The notes under the pieces: model-generated
Database searches by the model: none
What the model was told of the DNA's origin: nothing
The model's input: the letters and a program-made list of their open reading frames with translations, nothing else
Part shown: in pieces, positions 1-5,741 of the stretch
Position numbering within the stretch: the stretch's first letter is position 1
Layout of the letters: the number at the start of each line of letters is the position of its first letter
Position numbers and translations under genes: made by a program
Assembly (NCBI GenBank): GCA_025462985.1
Contig: JAOAPP010000625.1
Span: 1-5,877 of the forward strand
DNA from: Bryobacterales bacterium
GTDB taxonomy: Bacteria; Acidobacteriota; Terriglobia; Bryobacterales; Bryobacteraceae
DNA: 5,877 bases
Direction: 5' to 3'

Positions 1-1457
1 TCAAACCCTTCAGCATCATTGCCGAAGAAAACCAACCCACCTGCCGTCGTCATCGTGCCTGCCCAGGACCCGCCAGAGCCAGTTTGTGGATACTGCCAGA
101 CTGTTTTGCCTGTCTGTGGATTGAGCGCCAACAGGATCTTCTGCCCACGTTGTCCCGGCGCGCGCTTCACTCCCGTCGCGTAGAAGTCATGCCCCTCGCT
201 GAACTGCTGCGGCCTGAGAAAAAACACGTGACAGCTCTCAAGCGCCATGAAATAGAACAAGTGCGTCGAAGGATTGTACGAAGGTGAAAACCAGTTGGTG
301 GCACCGGTCATGTCCGGACAGATCAGAGTGCCGTCTGCTGAGGGTTCGAGTCCCGAACGAATCGGCCGTCCCGTTTCGTCAATGCCTTTCGCCCAGTTCA
401 GCTTCTTCACAAAGGGCGTGGCGGCGAGGAACTTCCCATTCGTGCGATCGAGGACGTAAAAGAAGCCGTTGCGGTTTGCTTCGAGCAACAGTTTGCGTGG
501 CTCGCCCCGAAAGTCCGCGTCCACCAGTACGGCCGTTTCGGTTGCGTCGTAGTCGAACAGATCGTGCGGCGTGAACTGAAAGTGCCACTTGAGCTTGCCG
601 GTATCCGGATCTAACGCCAGCACGCAGGCCGTGTAGAGATCATCGCCGGGACGAACGGCGCCGTCGAAGTCCGGAGCCGCGTTGCTTGTGCCCCAATAAA
701 CAGTGTTGAGTTCGGGATCGAATGTACCGGGCATCCAAGTTGTTGCGCCGCCTCTCAGATACAGATCGCCGGGCCAACTCTCTGATCCGGGCTCGCCGGG
801 TCCCGGAATGGTCCAAAACCGCCAGGCCTCTTTCCCGGTCTTCGCATCGAATGCCGCAACGAATCCGCGCACTCCATCGTCCCCGCCTGAAGTGCCCACC
901 AGAACCTTATCTTTCACCACCAGCGGCGCGCTGGTCGCCCCATAGTTTTTATTCCCGCCGGCATAGGGAACATCCCAAAGCAGATGCCCGGAGCGAGCAT
1001 CGAGGCAAAGCAGGTGCGCATTATCGGTCTCCATATAGAGCCGGGTGCCCAACAAACCGACGCCCCGATTGTGGTGGGACGACGCGTCGTCGACCAATCC
1101 CTCCGTAACCGGACGCGAATAGTGCCAGATTGTGCGCCCGCTTCGCGCGTCCAGCGCATAAGCATCATTCGCTGAGGTCATAAACATCAAGCCATTTGCC
1201 ACGACCGGAGTGCCTTCGAGGTTGTTCGAATTAGGGGAATGGAATACCCATTGGGCGCGTAGCTTGTCCACGTTCTGGGGTGTGATCTCGGCCAGCCCCG
1301 AGAAGCGTCTGCCCGAGTAATCGCCGTTATAGGAAGGCCAGTTCGCAAGCGTGGGGGTCGCAAGCAAATCCGTCGCTGAGATGTCAATCGCACCCTGGCG
1401 GTCGCCGCCGCTCATCACAACAGCTGGAATCGCCAGAAAGAGGAAAAGAGATCGCAC
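1..1457 (-). CDS. PQQ-dependent alcohol/sugar dehydrogenase (quinoprotein), partial, C-terminus beyond left edge
   Basis: Exported beta-propeller quinoprotein expected to oxidise alcohols or sugars in the periplasm and pass electrons to a c-type cytochrome. The frame is open from the stop at 1488-1490 to the left edge, giving 485 codons from a GTG at 1457. That start yields a hydrophobic signal peptide (MRSLFLFLAIPAVVMSG); the next start, ATG at 1415, would lose it. No clear Shine-Dalgarno precedes either. Propeller repeats of the form ALDxxTGxxxW recur (W111, W161, W212, W291). Quinoprotein dehydrogenase motifs are clear: NRGVG (130-134), GVRGF (195-199), TTW (239-241), GTSN (256-259), RPGDDLYT (269-276), TPHD (296-299), ANRNGFFYVLDR (327-338), SWAGTMTTAGGLVFFG near the edge. 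N259, D272 and R329 sit where metal, catalytic and PQQ-contacting residues are expected (alignment from memory). The adjacent Cys pair usual before NRG is absent (SSHH), and the usual Glu before GVRG is Asp. The substrate cannot be told. A fused haem domain at the missing end is possible. Confidence 0.93.
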   Translation of the reverse strand, partial: MRSLFLFLAIPAVVMSGGDRQGAIDISATDLLATPTLANWPSYNGDYSGRRFSGLAEITPQNVDKLRAQWVFHSPNSNNLEGTPVVANGLMFMTSANDAYALDARSGRTIWHYSRPVTEGLVDDASSHHNRGVGLLGTRLYMETDNAHLLCLDARSGHLLWDVPYAGGNKNYGATSAPLVVKDKVLVGTSGGDDGVRGFVAAFDAKTGKEAWRFWTIPGPGEPGSESWPGDLYLRGGATTWMPGTFDPELNTVYWGTSNAAPDFDGAVRPGDDLYTACVLALDPDTGKLKWHFQFTPHDLFDYDATETAVLVDADFRGEPRKLLLEANRNGFFYVLDRTNGKFLAATPFVKKLNWAKGIDETGRPIRSGLEPSADGTLICPDMTGATNWFSPSYNPSTHLFYFMALESCHVFFLRPQQFSEGHDFYATGVKRAPGQRGQKILLALNPQTGKTVWQYPQTGSGGSWAGTMTTAGGLVFFGNDAEGF

Positions 1458-1523
1458 TGTAGGTATAGTAATCGCAAGAAGAAGTTCTTAACCGAGGTTG
1501 TAGACTGAGCATTCGACTTACAT
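1458..1523. promoter_or_regulatory. Divergent intergenic spacer between quinoprotein and cytochrome genes
   Basis: This 66-bp stretch is the only non-coding DNA between the divergent dehydrogenase and cytochrome genes, so promoters for both, and any shared operator, should lie here or just inside the genes. No strong sigma-70 boxes, clear operator palindrome or good Shine-Dalgarno are visible on either strand. A TTGTAG at 1498-1503 with CATATG 17 bp further on is the only plus-strand box pair I see, and it would place transcription start inside the predicted cytochrome gene. The regulatory role is inferred from geometry alone. Confidence 0.5.
1465..1470 (-). promoter_or_regulatory. Possible -10 element for the PQQ dehydrogenase gene
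   Basis: The minus strand reads TACTAT from 1470 to 1465, matching four of six positions of the sigma-70 -10 consensus. Transcription starting about seven bases downstream would begin at about 1458, directly next to the GTG at 1457, which would make the message nearly leaderless. This fits the lack of a Shine-Dalgarno there. The -35 side is weak (TTAAGA, 15-bp spacing), so this is only a candidate. Confidence 0.2.
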
Positions 1524-2300
1524 ATGTTGTGCAGATCCCTGATGCTTGTTGCTGCGAGCCTGACGCCTCTTATGGGCGGGACCCAGACCGCAGATCCGGG
1601 ACAGCAGATATTCAGTTCCACTTGCGCAGCCTGTCATGGGCTGGACGGACGCGGCGGAGAACACGCGCCAAATATCGCCACCGATCCCACAGTGCAGCGC
1701 ATGACCGATCGCGAACTCACCGGCATCGTTCGTTATGGCATCCAGGGCAAGGGCATGCCGGGGTTTGCCTCATCCCTGCAACAAAACGGAATCAGGGCCG
1801 TCGTCAAGTACCTGCGCATATTGGGAGGACAAGGAACCGGCGGTCCGCTGCCCGGGGATGCGTCCCGCGGAAAAGCGCTGTACTTCGGCCCGGCACGCTG
1901 CGGAGAGTGCCACACCATTCAGGGTGAAGGCGGCTTCCTCGGGGCAGACCTCTCCGGTTACGGAAGAACCCATTCGCCGGCTGCAACGCGAGAGGCCATT
2001 CTTGATCCGAACAAAAACACGGACCCACGACACGGGACCGTTACCGCAGTGACGCGCACCGGCAAGACATTCACGGGCGTTGTTCGCAACGAGGACAACT
2101 TCACGCTGCAGATGCAGACGCCGGACGGCTGCTTCCACCTGCTTGAGAAGCGAGATCTCGCTCGTCTCGAACATCAATCCAAGTCTTTGATGCCCTCTAA
2201 CTACGGCACGAAACTGAGCACTGCGCAGGTCGACGATCTGGTCAAGTTTCTTTCGGTGACCCCCGGCCCGCAAACGAGCGAACCAGATCGTGAAGAGTAG
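1524..2300 (+). CDS. Exported two-haem c-type cytochrome with a C-terminal TIGR02603-like haem-binding module
   Basis: A 258-residue periplasmic electron carrier. A hydrophobic N-terminus (LMLVAASLTPLMGG) is a probable Sec signal. The first domain is a class I cytochrome c: CAACH at 34-38, and M78 in GKGMPGF as the likely sixth haem ligand. The second module has CGECH at 126-130, then GADLSGYGR, ILDPNKN (159-165), a small beta region with TGVVRNEDNFTLQMQ (184-198), then KSLMPSNYG (220-228) and LSTAQVDDLVKFL. This order matches the haem-binding domain common in Planctomycetes, Verrucomicrobia and Acidobacteria; M223 may be its haem ligand. An in-frame stop at 1506-1508 limits the start to ATG 1524 or ATG 1542; the former is kept because it gives the fuller signal. 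No good Shine-Dalgarno is seen. It probably accepts electrons from the divergent quinoprotein (inferred from neighbourhood) and leads an operon with the next two genes, the next starting 30 bp on. Confidence 0.92.
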   Translation: MLCRSLMLVAASLTPLMGGTQTADPGQQIFSSTCAACHGLDGRGGEHAPNIATDPTVQRMTDRELTGIVRYGIQGKGMPGFASSLQQNGIRAVVKYLRILGGQGTGGPLPGDASRGKALYFGPARCGECHTIQGEGGFLGADLSGYGRTHSPAATREAILDPNKNTDPRHGTVTAVTRTGKTFTGVVRNEDNFTLQMQTPDGCFHLLEKRDLARLEHQSKSLMPSNYGTKLSTAQVDDLVKFLSVTPGPQTSEPDREE

Positions 2301-2330
2301 CGCCGCGCAAAGTTATATTGGAAAAAAGTT

Positions 2331-2801
2331 ATGAGTAAGAATCGAACCAATCGAAGAAGCTTTATTGGAAAGGGCGCTGCTGCTGCGGCTGCCACCTCCA
2401 TCGCCGCGGCGGGTGTCGCCGAAGCACAGCAGTCTCCGGCAGGCAAGAAGGTCTGGTGGAAGGACGGCAAAGCGCCCGAAAAGACGCCGCTGTTCAGCGG
2501 TGCCGTTTCCTACGGCAATCTGCTCTTTCTCTCCGGCATCGGCGCCCACTTCGAGGGCGACATCAAGGCCCACACCAAGCACGTTCTCGATGAGATCCAG
2601 AAGCAGCTCGAAGCCGTAGGCTCCTCCATGAACAAGGTCCTCAAAGCGCAGGTTTACCTGGCAGACCTAAAAGACTACGCCGCGATGAACGAAGAATTTC
2701 AAGGCCGTTTCGGCCCGGAACCCCCGGTGCGAACCACTGTATCCGTAGCCGGCGTACCGGGCAAGTCGCTCGTTGAAATTGACGTAATCGCTTATATCTA
2801 A
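2331..2801 (+). CDS. RidA-family (YjgF/YER057c/UK114) protein with a Tat signal peptide
   Basis: A 156-residue protein. Residues 1-33 form a twin-arginine signal: NRRSFIGKG (7-15), an Ala-rich hydrophobic stretch, and a probable cleavage after AEA (30-32). The rest is a full-length RidA domain: LFLSGIG (65-71), the helix HVLDEIQKQLEAVGSS (84-99), KVLKAQVYLADL (102-113), YAAMNEEF (116-123), and the family signature PPVRTTVSVAGVPG (131-144) ending in LVEIDVIA (147-154). R134 and E149 match the conserved Arg and Glu of the enamine/imine-hydrolysing RidA pocket (Arg105 and Glu120 in E. coli RidA, from memory). Classic RidA proteins are cytosolic trimers of about 130 residues that clear reactive 2-aminoacrylate; here the domain is exported folded, so its substrate is probably different. 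The ATG is preceded by a weak GGAAAA at 2320-2325. It sits 30 bp after the cytochrome and 44 bp before another Tat-signal gene, most likely in one transcript. Confidence 0.93.
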   Translation: MSKNRTNRRSFIGKGAAAAAATSIAAAGVAEAQQSPAGKKVWWKDGKAPEKTPLFSGAVSYGNLLFLSGIGAHFEGDIKAHTKHVLDEIQKQLEAVGSSMNKVLKAQVYLADLKDYAAMNEEFQGRFGPEPPVRTTVSVAGVPGKSLVEIDVIAYI

Positions 2802-2838
2802 ACAGCCCGATTTTGGTGGGCTTGGGGGGCGATACACT

Positions 2839-2842
2839 GAGG
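2839..2842 (+). promoter_or_regulatory. Shine-Dalgarno supporting the ATG at 2846 for the DUF362 gene
   Basis: GAGG lies three bases before the ATG at 2846. The spacing is short, but this site and the Tat signal that begins at this ATG both favour it over the in-frame TTG at 2813. Confidence 0.45.
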
Positions 2843-2845
2843 TCG

Positions 2846-3952
2846 ATGCTCACTGACCGAAGAAGATTCCTCGAGTCCGCATTTCTTGGCGCGGCCGCAG
2901 CCGTCACTCAGTCCAGCAGCCGCGCCGCCACTGGCCGGGCACTCGGGATTCCTGGCCCCTACCCTGGTCGAGTAGTCGCCATCGAACACGCGGGCTGCAT
3001 TGCTTCCGGCGTTTATCAGCCCGAGCCGGTCCGCAACATGGTCGACCGCGGAATGAAGGAGCTGACGGGTGCGCCCACCGGTCAGGATGCCTGGCGCGCA
3101 CTGTTTACGAAAGGCGACGTAGTCGGAATCAAGGTCAGTCCGGTGGGGGGCCCCACTCTCTGTTCGGACGCCTCGGTGCTGCACGCGATCTTCGACGGAC
3201 TCAATCAGGCGGGTGTTCCGGACGACAAGATTGTCGTGTTCAATCGATACCGCGAGGAGGCCCTGGAGTGCGGAATCGACAAGTGGCTGCGCCCCGGGAT
3301 GCGATTCACCGCGCCCTCGCCGAGGTACGACGAGTCACAGCTGGCCATTGAAGGCTACGATCCGAATCACTTCATGGAAATGGCCGTAGTGAAGGAAGGC
3401 GACGATCCCAACAATCCGCGCTCCAGACGCTCTTACGTTTCAAGGGTCGTCACTACGGAAGTGAACAAGATAATCAATGTGCCGGTGCTGAAGCATCACC
3501 AGTCCGCTGGCGTAACCGTCACGCTGAAGAACATGTCGCACGGTTTCGTGAACAACGTGAACCGCAGCCACTCCACTCCGACCTTGAACGCCTGCGGGAT
3601 GTTCATCCCCTCCGTAGTGAGCCTGCCAATCATCCGCCAGAAAGTTGTTCTGCACATCGTTGACGCGGTGCGCGCCTCCTATCATGGAGGTCCAGGAGCA
3701 AAGCCGCAGTTTATCTGGGAGCCGAAAACGATGTATTTCGGAACCGATCCCGTTGCTCTAGACAAGACCGGCCTGAAGGTAATCGACGCGAAGCGGCAAG
3801 CGGTCGGAATGGCCACCGTGGCACTCTCAAAGCCGGACAGCGCAAGCCACTTCCTGAACTGCCAGGTGGAGCACATCGAAATCGCCGGTGCGCTCGGCCT
3901 GGGCGAATTCAGCGACAGCAAGATCCACGTGAATCAGATCCGGCTCGCCTGA
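2846..3952 (+). CDS. DUF362 domain protein with a Tat signal peptide, function unknown
   Basis: A 368-residue protein of the DUF362 family (Pfam PF04015), whose biochemical role is not established. It opens with a twin-arginine signal, MLTDRRRFLES, followed by AFLGAAAAV and a likely cleavage near SSRAA, so it should be exported folded. Family landmarks are DVVGIKVSPVGG (about 91-102), NKIINVPVLKHH (207-218), VTLKNMSHG (about 225-233) and TDPVALD (300-306). No CxxCxxCxxxC ferredoxin motif is present, unlike some DUF362 proteins, so no Fe-S cluster is predicted. The reading frame extends back to a TTG at 2813, but that start would add 11 unlikely residues before the Tat signal; the ATG at 2846 is chosen. 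It is the third gene of the probable operon with the cytochrome and RidA, and ends 5 bp short of the stop of the convergent gene. Members of this family recur in Acidobacteria as secreted proteins. Confidence 0.9.
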   Translation: MLTDRRRFLESAFLGAAAAVTQSSSRAATGRALGIPGPYPGRVVAIEHAGCIASGVYQPEPVRNMVDRGMKELTGAPTGQDAWRALFTKGDVVGIKVSPVGGPTLCSDASVLHAIFDGLNQAGVPDDKIVVFNRYREEALECGIDKWLRPGMRFTAPSPRYDESQLAIEGYDPNHFMEMAVVKEGDDPNNPRSRRSYVSRVVTTEVNKIINVPVLKHHQSAGVTVTLKNMSHGFVNNVNRSHSTPTLNACGMFIPSVVSLPIIRQKVVLHIVDAVRASYHGGPGAKPQFIWEPKTMYFGTDPVALDKTGLKVIDAKRQAVGMATVALSKPDSASHFLNCQVEHIEIAGALGLGEFSDSKIHVNQIRLA

Positions 3953-3957
3953 CCTTT

Positions 3958-4701
3958 CTATTTTGTAAAAGTGAGACTGCCGAAGTGTTCCGGAACGTGA
4001 TTGGGATCGCGATTCTGGACGCATGTCGGTTGCCAGCACAGGAAACGTCTTTGCGGATCAGCGCCCAGCCCTTCGATCCGATATAGATTCATTCGCCACC
4101 TGGTGCCGTTCTCCACCGCCTTTGCGCTCACGGCCGAAAGCGGAATCCGGGCCGCCGCGTACCAGATCTTGCGCTCTTTATCGATCCGGGCCTTGGTCTC
4201 CCAGCCGGATCTCCAGCTATGGTCGTAGCTCTCATGATCGAGATCGATCGCCAGATCGATCCAGTCGCCGGTCGGCGCAATTTCAAACTCGCGGTAATGC
4301 CGGATGTTTGTCCAATCGTCGCCAAGGAACATCTCAACCACATCGCGATCCCATAGACCCACGTGCTTCTTGCTGTTGTCCGCGGGAAGGAAGAGGTTCA
4401 GATCTTTGTAAGGACATTGAAAGAGAAGGTACAGGTCACTGTCGGTCCAAACCGCCCGCATCACTGTCCTGATCTCCGGATAGTCGATCTGCCTGCTGCA
4501 GTCTTTCGACATAAATTGGACACCTGCGCTCTTCCATACTGCCGCCTGTGGATCTACACTAAGATCCGGATGTCCGTTCACATACGGAACGGAAAAGCTG
4601 GCGGTCGGCTCTGCCGTGACACAGGGCGCCTGCGCATATAAAGAGAAAGCCGAGAAAAGAACTGCTCCGATACAGAAACTGCAACGTTTATGTTTGGTCA
4701 A
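3958..4701 (-). CDS. Exported carbohydrate-binding family 9-like (CBM9/DOMON-like) protein
   Basis: A 247-residue predicted secreted protein. From a TTG at 4701 the N-terminus is a signal peptide (TKHKRC, then FCIGAVLFSAFSLYAQA), probably cleaved after residue 25. The rest is one CBM9-like beta-sandwich: AVWKSA (about 54-59), TVMRAVWTDSDLYLLFQC (79-96), the hallmark LWDRDVVEMFLGDD (116-129), REFEIAPTGDWIDLAID (137-153), WYAAARIPLSAV, RWRMNLYRIEG, and the closing HFGSLTF. The family often binds sugars or accompanies carbohydrate-active enzymes; no catalytic residues are recognisable. The longer reading to ATG 4857 is rejected because it places the signal peptide internally and runs 150 bp antisense into the next gene. 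AGGGA at 4714-4710 fits as Shine-Dalgarno for the TTG. The gene is convergent with the DUF362 gene (5-bp gap) and divergent from the lactonase gene (5-bp gap). Cysteines C27, C68 and C96 may allow disulfides. Confidence 0.85.
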   Translation of the reverse strand: MTKHKRCSFCIGAVLFSAFSLYAQAPCVTAEPTASFSVPYVNGHPDLSVDPQAAVWKSAGVQFMSKDCSRQIDYPEIRTVMRAVWTDSDLYLLFQCPYKDLNLFLPADNSKKHVGLWDRDVVEMFLGDDWTNIRHYREFEIAPTGDWIDLAIDLDHESYDHSWRSGWETKARIDKERKIWYAAARIPLSAVSAKAVENGTRWRMNLYRIEGLGADPQRRFLCWQPTCVQNRDPNHVPEHFGSLTFTK

Positions 4702-4706
4702 AGTGG

Positions 4707-5672
4707 TTGTCCCTGATTCTATGGCATCGGCAGTTAGCGGTTCTTCTTTGCCTCGCGGGGCTATGCCTGGCCGCTGACCCACCTCGGCGAAAATTCGAAT
4801 TGAACGCACTCTCACCGGACTTCTGGAACCTGGTCGATGGCAGCGCAGAGATGACAACGGTCGTCACCGGCTTCGGCTTCACTGAAGGCCCGGTCTGGGA
4901 TCCAGCAGGCTTCGTCTATGTGAGCGACGAAGAGCAAAACAAAATCTATCGAGTGTACGCGGATGGCCGCAAGGAGACGCTTATCGCCTTAGGCGATCCG
5001 GACGGCAACACATTCGATGAACAGCAGCGACTACTTGACTGCGCCAGTGTCCTGCGCGCAGTGGTTCGCGTCAGCCGCGACGGTCAGTACAAAGTCTTGG
5101 CCGACCGATTTGAAGGAAAGCGCTTTAACAGCCCCAACGATGTCGTTATTGGACCGGATCACGCCATCTATTTCACTGATCCGACGAGCGACCTGCCGAA
5201 GGGCGAAAAGCAGGAGATCCCATTCCAGGGCGTCTATCGTCTTGACGAGAGCGGGAACGTCCGTTTACTCGTCAAAGATATGTCCCAGCCGAATGGACTC
5301 GCCTTCTCACCGGATGGAAAGCGCTTGTACATCGATGACAGCGCGCAGAAAAATATCCGCGTGTTCGACTTCTCAGCGAGTGGAAAGATCAGCGGCGGAC
5401 GTATCTTCGCTGAAGAAAAAGAGCCCGGAGGCGTTCCCGATGGCATGCGGCTGGACGAATCGGGCAACATCTACGTGACCGGCCCGAAGGGCATCTGGAT
5501 CTGGGATCCAGCGGGCCACCACCTGGGCACGGTCATTGTTCCCGAGCAGCCGGCAAATCTCGCTTGGGGAGATAAAGATTTCCGTACCCTGTACGTCACC
5601 GCGACCCATTCCCTATACCGCATTCGGATGAAAGCCCGCGGCTTTGTCCCCTACCTGCCGCATGGGCTCTAA
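4707..5672 (+). CDS. Secreted SMP-30/gluconolactonase/LRE-family lactonase-like beta-propeller
   Basis: A 321-residue calcium-type six-bladed propeller of the SMP-30/gluconolactonase family (Pfam PF08450). Known members hydrolyse sugar lactones such as gluconolactone. Residues 1-22 are a signal peptide (LAVLLCLAGLCLA), so it acts outside the cytoplasm. The four positions that bind metal and substrate in SMP-30 are all present: E60 in FTEGPVW, N144 in NSPNDV, N196 in QPNGLAFSPDG, D245 in PDGM; these match Glu18, Asn103, Asn154 and Asp204 of human SMP-30 by motif. Other family features are DGNTFDEQQRLLDCAS (99-114), AIYFTDP (153-159) and LDESGNIYV. Length is normal for a secreted member. The start is a TTG; no ATG or GTG lies in frame between the upstream stop at 4617 and the signal peptide. 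No convincing Shine-Dalgarno is seen. With the nearby quinoprotein it could complete oxidation of an aldose through a lactone to an aldonic acid; this link is inferred from proximity. Confidence 0.92.
   Translation: MSLILWHRQLAVLLCLAGLCLAADPPRRKFELNALSPDFWNLVDGSAEMTTVVTGFGFTEGPVWDPAGFVYVSDEEQNKIYRVYADGRKETLIALGDPDGNTFDEQQRLLDCASVLRAVVRVSRDGQYKVLADRFEGKRFNSPNDVVIGPDHAIYFTDPTSDLPKGEKQEIPFQGVYRLDESGNVRLLVKDMSQPNGLAFSPDGKRLYIDDSAQKNIRVFDFSASGKISGGRIFAEEKEPGGVPDGMRLDESGNIYVTGPKGIWIWDPAGHHLGTVIVPEQPANLAWGDKDFRTLYVTATHSLYRIRMKARGFVPYLPHGL
4710..4714 (-). promoter_or_regulatory. Shine-Dalgarno for the TTG start of the CBM9-like gene
   Basis: AGGGA on the minus strand lies eight bases before the TTG at 4701. 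It decides that start over the upstream ATG at 4857. It overlaps the first codons of the divergent lactonase gene. Confidence 0.5.
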
Positions 5673-5686
5673 AGCGCGGAAACGAC

Positions 5687-5741
5687 AGACGCGGTCCGCA
5701 GGAGCGTGGAGTTAACTTGCCCGTCCTGGCCGTCCGCGTCT
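5687..5741. repeat. Inverted repeat spanning the ribosome binding site and start of the last gene
   Basis: The arms are AGACGCGG at 5687-5694 and CCGCGTCT at 5734-5741, a perfect 8-bp match separated by 39 bases. Folded in RNA, it would place the Shine-Dalgarno and TTG of the downstream gene in the loop. It may be chance in GC-rich DNA. Confidence 0.3.
5708..5711 (+). promoter_or_regulatory. Shine-Dalgarno for the TTG at 5717
   Basis: GGAG ends five bases before the TTG at 5717, good spacing. It is the main support for this start, since no ATG or GTG lies nearby in the same frame. Confidence 0.5.

Noticed and set aside
722..1108. A 128-codon plus-strand open frame within the quinoprotein gene
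   Set aside because: It is antisense to conserved propeller motifs and its Arg/Pro/Ser-rich composition is typical of a shadow frame.
1770..2273. A 167-codon open frame on the minus strand inside the cytochrome gene
   Set aside because: It lies fully antisense to a gene with clear haem motifs, shows no recognisable domain or ribosome binding site, and is expected by chance in GC-rich coding DNA.
2804..2822. Stem-loop AGCCC/GGGCT between the RidA and DUF362 genes as a terminator
   Set aside because: The stem is only 5 bp with a 9-base loop, and no T-run follows; it is too weak to call.
2813..2845. TTG start at 2813 for the DUF362 gene
   Set aside because: It adds 11 residues before a Tat signal that otherwise begins exactly at the ATG at 2846, which has a GAGG just upstream.
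4230..4262. Repeated GATCGAT/AGATCGATC motifs
   Set aside because: They encode the locally repetitive peptide IDLAIDLD in the CBM9-like protein, so coding constraint explains them.
4702..4857. N-terminal extension of the CBM9-like gene to an ATG at 4857
   Set aside because: It would put the signal peptide about 53 residues inside the protein and overlap the lactonase gene antisense; the added residues are Arg/Pro-rich without family features.
4896..5514. Near-identical GGGATCCAGC segments about 600 bp apart
   Set aside because: Both encode WDPAG in separate blades of the lactonase propeller; this is ordinary internal protein repetition, not a DNA element.
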